The position numbers were made by a program, and so were the translations under genes. From assembly GCA_937907415.1 (NCBI GenBank), contig CALCHY010000100.1, positions 1-5,908 of the forward strand: DNA of 5,908 nt, read 5' to 3'. Shown piece by piece: positions 1 through 5,614 of the stretch (position 1 is its first letter; every line of letters starts with the position of its first letter). This DNA comes from an uncultured Trueperaceae bacterium. Lineage in GTDB: Bacteria > Deinococcota > Deinococci > Deinococcales > Trueperaceae. Under the pieces are notes generated by a model. The model ran no database searches. It had not been told where the DNA came from and worked only from the letters and a program-made list of their open reading frames with translations.

Positions 1-1475
1 GGGGCGTTGGGGGTGGTTCGGTTGGCGTGGCGTAGGTGTGCGCGGATGGTGGGGTCGGCTTCGAGCGTGCGTAGGTCTTGCTCGAGGGTGAGCTGGTCTG
101 GGGCTACGCCGGTGATGGTGATGAGGGTGGCGGGGTGAGCGCCGGGGGGTAGGGGCTGGTGCGCGGCTGGCGTTTCGGTGGCCGTGCGTAGGGCCAGTGT
201 TTGGAAGCGGAGGCCGTCGCCTTGGCGGCTGCGGCTGGTGCTGGGCAGGCCACCTACGACTCGGTCAATGTGCCTTGTGGGGCGCAGGCGTTGACTGGTG
301 AGTTGCTGCGCGAGCGCCTCGTGCTGCAGGAGTTGGTTGATGCTGGTCTGGAGCTCTTGCACGATCTGCCGCTCGGGACTGGCGGCGCTCATGAGCTGGT
401 TGTTGAGGGCGTTCACGTCGTTGCGGAGGTCGTTGACTGCGAGCGTGGTCATGAAGTGGTACCCGCCGGCGCCGAGGACCAGTAGGAGGCTGGCGACCTG
501 CATGAGGTTGGCTCGTGGCGCGGCGGCCGCGTGCGGCTTGCGGGAGCGGCGTTGCGCGGCGCGCAGGTTCAAGTCGGGTGCTGCAGCGTCTAACCCGCCG
601 AGCGCGAGGCCGATGGCGGTGATGCCGGCTTGTAGCGCTTCGGAGGCTTCTTCGAGCTCGGGGGCGAGGGTGGGGTTGAGGCCTTCCCACGGCATGACGT
701 TCATGACGTCTACGTCGAGGCTTTCGCTGAGGTGTTGGGCGTGCTCGAGGTAGGCGGCTAGGTGGAGGGTGGGGGGTTCGCGGTCGTCGCCGCGGAGGTA
801 GTCGAGGCTGCGGGCGAGTTCGGGTTTGATGTCGCGGTCGAGGTCGGGTCCGAGGAGGCGGATGATTTCGATTTCGCCGTCGCGGATGAGGGTGAGGTCG
901 GCGCCGTCGTCTCCTCCGCTGAGGATGAGGTGGTCGCCGTGGGTGATGTTGGTTTTGGCGGCGCGGAGGGCGGCCATGGCTTTGGGTTCGAGTCTGGCGA
1001 TGGGGCGGCTGATGCCTTCTTCGATCTCGCTGATGGCTTTGATGTGGTCGTTGGGGGTGGCGGCGGCGAGCCAACTGGTGGTTTTGGGCTTCTTGCCGCG
1101 GATGTTGAGGTGGGCGGTGTCGGTGGCGAGCGTGTGCTCGTTGGGGTTGGGGAAGTGTCGGCTGGCTTGGGCGGTGATGACTTGTGCGGCTTTTTGGCGG
1201 GTGAGGCCTTGGAGTGGCACGGTGGTCATTAGGGTGCGTGCGCGGAAGGCGCTGAGGCTGATGGTGGGGTTGGTGGTGATGTGGCTCTCGAGCGCGTGGT
1301 TGATGGCTTGCGTGATGTGGTGCGGGTCGCGGTAGGTGTCGCGGTCGAGTAGTTGGGGGGTGTTGATGGTTTGGAGGTCTAGGAGTGTGGTGCGGCGGCC
1401 TTCGCGCACGAGGGTGGCGATGGTGACGCTGCGGGTGCGGATGTCGATTCCGATGCTGGTCTTGCCGCGGCTCAT
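1..1475 (-). CDS. pilM-pilN: PilM-PilN fusion, type IV pilus inner-membrane assembly protein (3' end outside window)
   Basis: The frame is open for 491 codons from ATG 1475 to the window edge with no stop; I translated it by hand. Residues 1-295 resemble PilM, the actin-like cytoplasmic protein: a first-strand motif GIDIRTRSVTIATL (8-21), LILSGGDDGADLTLIRDGEI near 183-202, the ELARSLDYLR helix (219-228) and the family's closing AIGLALGGL (287-295). Residues 301-491 resemble PilN: a basic tail DLNLRAAQRRSRK like the PilM-docking peptide, one membrane helix (about 324-342), a likely coiled coil (345-395) and the start of a ferredoxin-like periplasmic domain (421 onward). In pilus systems PilM and PilN are usually separate; this layout equals GspL. 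The start overlaps the PilP-like stop as ATGA and has GGGAG seven bases upstream. Changes in the nucleotide motifs (DIG to DIR, LSGG to LAAY) suggest weak or no ATP binding. A frameshift error at 594-596 could mimic the fusion. Confidence 0.8.
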   Translation of the reverse strand, partial: MSRGKTSIGIDIRTRSVTIATLVREGRRTTLLDLQTINTPQLLDRDTYRDPHHITQAINHALESHITTNPTISLSAFRARTLMTTVPLQGLTRQKAAQVITAQASRHFPNPNEHTLATDTAHLNIRGKKPKTTSWLAAATPNDHIKAISEIEEGISRPIARLEPKAMAALRAAKTNITHGDHLILSGGDDGADLTLIRDGEIEIIRLLGPDLDRDIKPELARSLDYLRGDDREPPTLHLAAYLEHAQHLSESLDVDVMNVMPWEGLNPTLAPELEEASEALQAGITAIGLALGGLDAAAPDLNLRAAQRRSRKPHAAAAPRANLMQVASLLLVLGAGGYHFMTTLAVNDLRNDVNALNNQLMSAASPERQIVQELQTSINQLLQHEALAQQLTSQRLRPTRHIDRVVGGLPSTSRSRQGDGLRFQTLALRTATETPAAHQPLPPGAHPATLITITGVAPDQLTLEQDLRTLEADPTIRAHLRHANRTTPNA

Positions 1476-2101
1476 GGTGTTGCTCCCAGGGGTAGTTCGA
1501 TGCTGACGCCTTGGTACGTGAGGATCACGCCGGTTTCGAGGACGGCGGTTACGCGCACGTTCTCGTCAGGGAGCGTCTGGCCGTAGGGGATGACGTGGGG
1601 GTGCGCTTCGATGCTGAGGACGGCTTGCGGTGTGCCGCTGAGGATCACGGCGAGCAGCTGTACGTTCATGCGCTCCAGCGCCTGCCTGAACGCCAGGGCG
1701 GGGTTGGGGCTGGTGGCCGCAGCGTGCGCGGTGGCGTCTTCGATGAGCTTCGGTTGCGGGACGCTGGGTTTGAACGTGGGCGCCGGGAGCGCGAGCGTGA
1801 CGCTGGGCGCGTGGGGCGTAATGACGAAGCTGGGCCGCTCGAGCTTGGGGAGGAGCGTTTCTAGGCGCTCTTCGGGGGTTGGTTCGGGCTCGAGGGCTGG
1901 TGGGGTGATGCTGGGCGCCGGGAGTGGCGGTAGTTGGTCGATTAGGTCTGGTGGTAGTGGGATTTCGGGGGCTGGGGGTGGTGTGGGGTCGGGGCTGGCG
2001 AATGGGTTGGCGCTCGCGATGGTGAGTAGCGCCAGGCCGGCCGCGAATAGGCAAGCTCTGGCGCGACTCTTGATCGCGGCACGACGAGGTACGCGCTCCA
2101 T
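1472..2101 (-). CDS. pilP: PilP-like periplasmic pilus assembly protein
   Basis: This 209-residue protein starts with a signal-peptide-like segment: basic residues to about 15, a hydrophobic core CLFAAGLALLTIASA, and a likely cut after ASA near residue 31. No lipobox cysteine is present, unlike many proteobacterial PilP lipoproteins. Residues 32-115 are rich in proline and glutamate, fitting an extended periplasmic linker. The C-terminal part (about 145-206) has the small beta-domain pattern of PilP/GspC-type proteins: a strand LLAVILSGTPQAVLSIE, then a turn PYGQTLPDE, strands VRVTAVLETGVILTYQG and a closing IELPLG. In the known complex this domain binds the secretin and the PilN-PilO pair. 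The four-base overlap with the PilM-PilN gene strongly supports a pilus role. An in-frame stop lies four codons upstream of ATG 2101 and no other ATG, GTG or TTG precedes the signal peptide, so the start is firm although no normally spaced ribosome site precedes it. The assignment rests on pattern and context, not on a search. Confidence 0.6.
   Translation of the reverse strand: MERVPRRAAIKSRARACLFAAGLALLTIASANPFASPDPTPPPAPEIPLPPDLIDQLPPLPAPSITPPALEPEPTPEERLETLLPKLERPSFVITPHAPSVTLALPAPTFKPSVPQPKLIEDATAHAAATSPNPALAFRQALERMNVQLLAVILSGTPQAVLSIEAHPHVIPYGQTLPDENVRVTAVLETGVILTYQGVSIELPLGATP
1483..1487 (-). promoter_or_regulatory. Ribosome binding site of the PilM-PilN gene
   Basis: GGGAG lies seven bases before ATG 1475, inside the last codons of the PilP-like gene. 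It supports the ATG that overlaps the upstream stop codon and implies translational coupling of the two pilus genes. Confidence 0.7.
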
Positions 2102-2107
2102 GCCCTC

Positions 2108-2113
2108 ATGTTA
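2108..2113 (-). promoter_or_regulatory. Candidate leaderless-type -10 element before the PilP-like gene
   Basis: TAACAT fits the TANNNT pattern reported for leaderless genes in Deinococcus. It ends six bases before ATG 2101, so transcription would begin at about the A of the ATG. The only purine-rich stretch (GAGGG, 2103-2107) is one base from the ATG, too close for normal ribosome binding. The 46 bp gap has an A/T-rich patch unlike the flanking genes. I see no good -35 hexamer. Confidence 0.35.
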
Positions 2114-2147
2114 TCGCTTTTTCATCTTCTACTGGGGCTTGGTGGTG

Positions 2148-3254
2148 TTATTCGACTAGGTGGAACTCGGTTATTACCGTGTCGTCGCTCGCGCTCCGGA
2201 TTTTGCTGGGGTGCAGGTTGATGGTGGCGGTGGGTTGCCAGATGCCTTTGAGGTACTTGTTGCGGGTGATGGGTGGGCTATCGGGGTCAGGTTCGTAGCG
2301 GCCGAAGAGCGCCTCGCGGAAGGTGGCGTAGTGGGTTTCGCCCGTGTTCACGTCGAACACTTCGGTGTCGATCTCTTCTTCGAGTACGGGGTCGTAGGGT
2401 TGCCAGTCGTAGAACCAGAGGATGTAGGAGCCGGAGTGATGCACCCAGTAGGGCGGGTTCTGGTCGGGGGAGTAACCGAACCGGGGTAGGCCGGTTTCTG
2501 GGTCGGCGGTGAGGGGTTTGGCGGGGACCACGTAATCGGGGTAGTAGGTGATGCCGACGTAGGTGCTGTCTTGAACTTGGAGTGCTGCCATCACTTCGTC
2601 GAGGTCGTACGTGGTCTGTGCGGGGGAGCTGCGGTCTTTGGGTGAGGGGGTCGCGCCGCACAGTTTGACGAGGAGGCGCGCGAGTTCTTTCATGCGTTCG
2701 CCGTCTTGTTGTAGGAACTTGGCGGTGGGCTCGTTGACGTAGGCCCTCTCGGTGTCTTCTGCGGCCGCCCAGACGGTGACTATGCCGTCTGGGGTGGGGA
2801 GTTGCTTCAGGACGATGTCTTCTATCTTGGCTTCGACTAGTTCTGGGTCGAGGGGTTGGGCGTCGCGGAGGTCGGCGGGGATGAACCTCGGTTGCTGGAA
2901 CGGTTGGTTGGTGACCGGGTGATACGCCTTCATGAGTAGGTGGATCATGGTGCGGTTGGTGTCGTCGAACGGTTTGTCTTCGACGCCGTGGTCACGCACT
3001 AGAGCGCTTGGGATGGCGAAACTGGAGCCTTCTAGCTCGGGGCGCTTGTAGCTGATTCTTACCTGCTCGTTGTCTGAGAGTGCGTCCATGGAGAGGATGA
3101 GCGCCTTGATGTGTTGTCCGCTCTCGAAGTCGAGCATGTAGTTGATTGGTGCTAGGTGATGGGTGGCGCCAGTGGCTTCACTGGTGAACACCCAGCCGCT
3201 TGGGCTGTTCTTGGACCGACTTAGGCGGCCGTTCTCGTACTCCCAATTACGCAT
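2148..3254 (-). CDS. Hypothetical protein, 368 residues, no recognised family
   Basis: I do not recognise this protein. It has no signal peptide or membrane segment and looks soluble and acidic. Residues 1-130 are mixed polar and beta-like, with a segment around 37-70 that could pair strands. Residues 136-200 look helical and include the stretch MKELARLLVKLCG (188-200), which holds the only cysteine. Residues 210-290 are rich in tyrosine, tryptophan and proline (TYVGITYYPDYVVP, PYWVHHSGSYILWFYDWQPY), and 291-305 is acidic. Aromatic-rich stretches like this occur in carbohydrate-binding or structural proteins, but no motif proves either. ATG 3254 has a well-placed GGGAG six bases upstream. The gene sits between a cell-surface lipoprotein and pilus genes on the same strand, which hints at an envelope or pilus-linked job, but the lack of an export signal argues against secretion by the usual route. 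That it is a real gene is secure; its role is unknown. Confidence 0.85.
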   Translation of the reverse strand: MRNWEYENGRLSRSKNSPSGWVFTSEATGATHHLAPINYMLDFESGQHIKALILSMDALSDNEQVRISYKRPELEGSSFAIPSALVRDHGVEDKPFDDTNRTMIHLLMKAYHPVTNQPFQQPRFIPADLRDAQPLDPELVEAKIEDIVLKQLPTPDGIVTVWAAAEDTERAYVNEPTAKFLQQDGERMKELARLLVKLCGATPSPKDRSSPAQTTYDLDEVMAALQVQDSTYVGITYYPDYVVPAKPLTADPETGLPRFGYSPDQNPPYWVHHSGSYILWFYDWQPYDPVLEEEIDTEVFDVNTGETHYATFREALFGRYEPDPDSPPITRNKYLKGIWQPTATINLHPSKIRSASDDTVITEFHLVE

Positions 3255-3260
3255 TGTTAT

Positions 3261-3265
3261 CTCCC
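3261..3265 (-). promoter_or_regulatory. Ribosome binding site of the 368-residue hypothetical protein
   Basis: GGGAG is six bases before ATG 3254 and fixes that start. It is the same pentamer that precedes the PilM-PilN gene. Confidence 0.7.
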
Positions 3266-3278
3266 GGTGTTGGCAGTA

Positions 3279-3307
3279 AGGATACGCCGAGTGCGCTAGT
3301 GCGTGAC
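3279..3307 (-). promoter_or_regulatory. Weak promoter candidate for the 368-residue gene
   Basis: On the minus strand, TATCCT (3284-3279) matches four of six -10 positions and also fits TANNNT. GTCACG (3307-3302), 17 bases upstream, matches only three of six -35 positions. One arm of the inverted repeat at 3294-3338 lies in the spacer, where a repressor site could sit. This could be chance. Confidence 0.22.
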
Positions 3308-3338
3308 GTGCGTGTGGCCCGTCTCTGCTGCACTAGCG
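3294..3338. repeat. 9 bp perfect inverted repeat spanning the end of the lipoprotein gene
   Basis: CGCTAGTGC at 3294-3302 is the exact reverse complement of GCACTAGCG at 3330-3338, with 27 bases between. The upper arm contains the lipoprotein stop codon (TAG, 3335-3333). Within the loop, GACG (3305-3308) can pair with CGTC (3320-3323), giving a possible nested hairpin. No T-run follows on the minus strand, so it is not a standard intrinsic terminator; an mRNA-end hairpin or an operator are alternatives. Confidence 0.55.
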
Positions 3339-4847
3339 GATCTCGAGGTAGTAGAGGCTGGCGGCTGAGGCTGCGGCTTCACCGTGGAGCGCTTCGATCA
3401 CAACGTACTCGCCGGCCGTGACGGCGACTTGCGTGCCGGCATTGATGCTGGCTACACGCTCTCCGCTGGCGTTGTGGACGTTAGCGCGGAGTTGAAGGGC
3501 GCTCGGGCTGTCGAAGTGAAGGATGCCGGTGGTCTGGACGGCGTAGTAGTCCTTGTCGCCGATGGTCTCGATGGCGCCTGAGTCCGCGTCCGCGAGGGGG
3601 GTTGCGGTGGCGAAGGTGTCGTTGGGTTCGTTCTCGTCGGATGGGGCGTCGGTGTAGGCGTACAGGTCGGGGGTGATGGCGCTGGCGCCGGTGTTGGTGA
3701 CGAGGAGCATGACGGTGTCGTTGTCGGCTGCTGGGAGGATGACGCAGGAGCCGCGGCAGGCGACAGCGGCGCTGACGGCTTGCGGCTGGAGGGAGGCGGG
3801 GCCCGGCAGGAGCGGCGTGAGGCTGAAGCGTTCCGCGTCGACGCTGTAGTAGACCGCGCCTGGGGTGTGCGCTTCGAGCATGAGGTCGTGCGCGAGCTCG
3901 AGGTAGAGCAGGCCGTTGGTGGTGGGTGTGTTGATTTGGATGGAGCGGGTTTCGCCTGGGTTGATGTTGTAGATGCTGAAGGGGGTGTTCGGGTCGGTGG
4001 TGGCGGTGTGCGTTTCGACAGAGATGGTGAGGGAGTGGCTGGCGGTGTCGGTTAGGCCGTCGTTGTCGGTGATGGTGAGGGTGACTTCTTTGAAGCCGGT
4101 GTTGGTGTAGGTGTGGGTGATCTGCTTGCCGGTTCGGGGGGTGCCGTCGCCTAGGTTCCAGTGGTAGGGGGTGATGGTGCCGTCGGAGTCGGTGCTGTTG
4201 CTGGCGTCGAGGGTGACGCGGGCGCCTTCGATGTAGGCGTGGTACCTGGCTTCGGGTTTGCGGCGGAGGAGCGTGATGGTGGCGGGCAGGGTGGTGGTTT
4301 GGTTGCTGTTGACGGTTACGTCGATGGTGGTGGTGGCGTAGTTGTTGCGTTCGTCGGTGGCTGTGAGGCGGTAGTTGCCGGCGGGGATGTTGTTGAGGGT
4401 GAAGGCGCCGTTCCAGGCTGTGCTGGTGTTGATGGTGGTGCCGGGGATGGTGATGCGGACGCCTTCGCTGGCTTCGGGGCGCGCTTCGAGGATGGCGGTG
4501 CCGGTGATGCTTCCGAGCGGCGCGAGGGTTAGGTCGATGGTGCGCGCCTGGTCGCTCGTGAGGGTGACGCCTGGTTGGTAGGCGCCTTGGCTGTTTGTGG
4601 TGACTACGAGGTCGTAGGCGCTGGCGGCGAGGCCGGTGAGGGTGTATTCGCCGTTGGCGTTGGTGGTGGTTGTGGCTGCTGCGGTGGTTTCGCGCTCGCG
4701 GACGAGCGTGATTGTGGCGTTGGTGGCGGGGGTGCCGTTGGCGTTGGTGATGGCGCCTTGGATGCTGGCGTTGCCGGCGCGTGGCGGGTCGCACGCGACG
4801 AGGAGGAGGGTGGCGAGTAGGGCGAGTGGTAGTAGGAGGGTTCGCAT
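3333..4847 (-). CDS. Surface lipoprotein with regulatory-like beta-sandwich, PKD and PPC-like domains
   Basis: This 504-residue protein begins with a lipoprotein signal peptide: MR, a leucine-rich core, and lipobox LVAC with Cys19 as the lipidated residue. Asp follows at +2, an inner-membrane retention signal in E. coli that may not apply here. Residues 28-109 and 113-193 are two carboxypeptidase-regulatory-like folds, each with the strand-turn pattern (NANGEYTLTGLAASAYDL; WNGAFTLNNIPAGNYRL). Residues 198-277 are a PKD domain: VTLDASNSTDSDGTI, then the hallmark WNLGDG, then THTYTNTGFKEVTLTITD. After a linker with a CRGSC pair (364-368), residues 404-503 match a bacterial pre-peptidase C-terminal domain, with NEPNDTFATATPL and GDKDYYAV. 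No catalytic domain is seen, so a binding or structural role at the cell surface is likely. AGAAGGA eight bases before the ATG sets the start. The gene is very C-rich on its coding strand and high in Thr and Asn. It is co-directional with the pilus genes, but a role in the pilus is not shown. Confidence 0.88.
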   Translation of the reverse strand: MRTLLLPLALLATLLLVACDPPRAGNASIQGAITNANGTPATNATITLVRERETTAAATTTTNANGEYTLTGLAASAYDLVVTTNSQGAYQPGVTLTSDQARTIDLTLAPLGSITGTAILEARPEASEGVRITIPGTTINTSTAWNGAFTLNNIPAGNYRLTATDERNNYATTTIDVTVNSNQTTTLPATITLLRRKPEARYHAYIEGARVTLDASNSTDSDGTITPYHWNLGDGTPRTGKQITHTYTNTGFKEVTLTITDNDGLTDTASHSLTISVETHTATTDPNTPFSIYNINPGETRSIQINTPTTNGLLYLELAHDLMLEAHTPGAVYYSVDAERFSLTPLLPGPASLQPQAVSAAVACRGSCVILPAADNDTVMLLVTNTGASAITPDLYAYTDAPSDENEPNDTFATATPLADADSGAIETIGDKDYYAVQTTGILHFDSPSALQLRANVHNASGERVASINAGTQVAVTAGEYVVIEALHGEAAASAASLYYLEIR

Positions 4848-4950
4848 GTGGCGGTTCCTTCTTTCGTGTGACGGGAGTTTGGATGGAGCGAGGCCCTGCG
4901 GGGGGCGCTGGTAGGACGCGCTTCGGGGGTTCTTGTTGTTGGCTTGGGCG
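4848..4950. other. 103 bp gap between the pyrophosphohydrolase and lipoprotein genes
   Basis: This is the longest non-coding stretch in the window. Apart from the lipoprotein ribosome site at its low end I see no convincing -10 or -35 pair, no TANNNT near the start and no hairpin followed by a T-run. A short GCCC/GGGC pairing around 4890-4905 is too weak to call. Confidence 0.5.
4856..4862 (-). promoter_or_regulatory. Ribosome binding site of the lipoprotein gene
   Basis: AGAAGGA lies eight bases before ATG 4847 and is the strongest ribosome site in the window. It matches the ATG that gives a complete lipoprotein signal peptide. Confidence 0.75.
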
Positions 4951-5604
4951 TTAGATGCCGACCATTGCTCTTATGGCCTCTTGGCGGTTCTTGATTTCGT
5001 GGACTTGGCGCTGTACGGCTTCGGCGTGTGCGGTGGCTACGGCGGCGGTCTGGACGAGTTCTTCGTACAGGTGCTCCAGGTCGTCGAGCTCGTGGGTACC
5101 CGCCTTGGGGAAGGTGACGTCGAGTACTGCTTCGGCGACTTCACCGACTTCCTCACTGAGGATCGTGTGCCAGAGGGTGTGCGGTTGCTCGCGGTCGGCG
5201 CCCCACTTGGCGTCTTGTCGCTCGCGTTCGCGGCGGATGTCTTGGAGAACTCGTCCTTGGAGTGGGTCCGCCGCGCCAGCAGGCCGCGTGCTCTGTAGGA
5301 ACTCTGCGTACTCGATGAACGGATCTGGGTATTCAGCCCACCTCATGCCTGCGCGCCTGCGTTCTTCTCCTGCAATGCGATGTCGTTGAATCTCCGCGTC
5401 GAATCGATTGAGCGCAGACCAGCCGGCATCGGTCAGGGCGTAATCGGCTGGATCACGCGAGGGAATTGGGGCGTTTGGATCGGCGTGAGGTTTGTGCTTC
5501 ACCAGCCCGCGGCTGAGGAGCGCGCGGAGGGTGTTGAGGTTCATGGGCCCTTCGTTCTCGACGATGGCTCTGAGGTAGTTGACTTGTGCGAATGACAGTT
5601 CCAT
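4951..5604 (-). CDS. Winged-helix-like plus MazG-like nucleotide pyrophosphohydrolase
   Basis: This 217-residue protein has two parts. Residues 1-70 look like a winged helix: AQVNYLRAIVENEGPM, then NTLRALLSRGLV as a recognition-type helix, then YALTDAGWSALNRF closing the wing. Residues 118-200 match the all-alpha NTP pyrophosphohydrolase type common in phage genomes: RRERERQDAKWG, then the metal-binding helix ILSEEVGEVAEAVLD (148-162, glutamates 151, 152, 155 and 158), then EELVQTAAVATAHAEAV (181-197). This family hydrolyses nucleoside triphosphates to the monophosphate and pyrophosphate; the substrate here cannot be read. The usual ELxD of cellular MazG is ELVQ, as in phage-type members. The start is coupled to the upstream gene: AGGA overlaps that gene's TAG, and ATG 5604 follows six bases later. 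Base skew over this gene differs from the pilus genes, which fits separate origin. The enzyme call is solid; the DNA-binding role of the N-terminus is inferred. Confidence 0.78.
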   Translation of the reverse strand: MELSFAQVNYLRAIVENEGPMNLNTLRALLSRGLVKHKPHADPNAPIPSRDPADYALTDAGWSALNRFDAEIQRHRIAGEERRRAGMRWAEYPDPFIEYAEFLQSTRPAGAADPLQGRVLQDIRRERERQDAKWGADREQPHTLWHTILSEEVGEVAEAVLDVTFPKAGTHELDDLEHLYEELVQTAAVATAHAEAVQRQVHEIKNRQEAIRAMVGI

Positions 5605-5610
5605 CGGTGT

Positions 5611-5614
5611 TCCT
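5611..5614 (-). promoter_or_regulatory. Ribosome binding site of the pyrophosphohydrolase gene, overlapping the upstream stop
   Basis: AGGA begins inside the TAG stop of the upstream gene (5615-5613) and lies six bases before ATG 5604. The overlap suggests that translation of the two genes is coupled. Confidence 0.6.

Noticed and set aside
201..1335. Several long open frames on the plus strand and an arginine- and histidine-rich minus frame across the PilM-PilN region
   Set aside because: They are alternative-frame shadows created by the C-ending codon bias of the real minus-strand gene. Their translations are low-complexity and the correct frame reads as PilM-PilN throughout.
2111..2125. 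A tiny minus-strand frame ATG AAA AAG CGA TAA before the PilP-like gene
   Set aside because: Four codons with no visible ribosome site; too short to support as a leader peptide.
2102..2147. A possible terminator after the 368-residue gene
   Set aside because: The A-run on the minus strand is not preceded by a GC hairpin, and no T-run follows, so it does not have terminator form.
3481..4794. A 437-residue minus-strand frame rich in Arg, His and Pro inside the lipoprotein gene
   Set aside because: It is an out-of-frame reading of the ACC-, AAC- and GCC-rich lipoprotein codons, and the in-frame product has clear domains and a lipobox.
4161..4820. GGTGGTGGTG-like runs that look repetitive
   Set aside because: They reflect Thr, Thr-Thr and Asn codons of the lipoprotein read on the opposite strand. 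There is no regular unit or spacer, so no CRISPR or tandem repeat is called.
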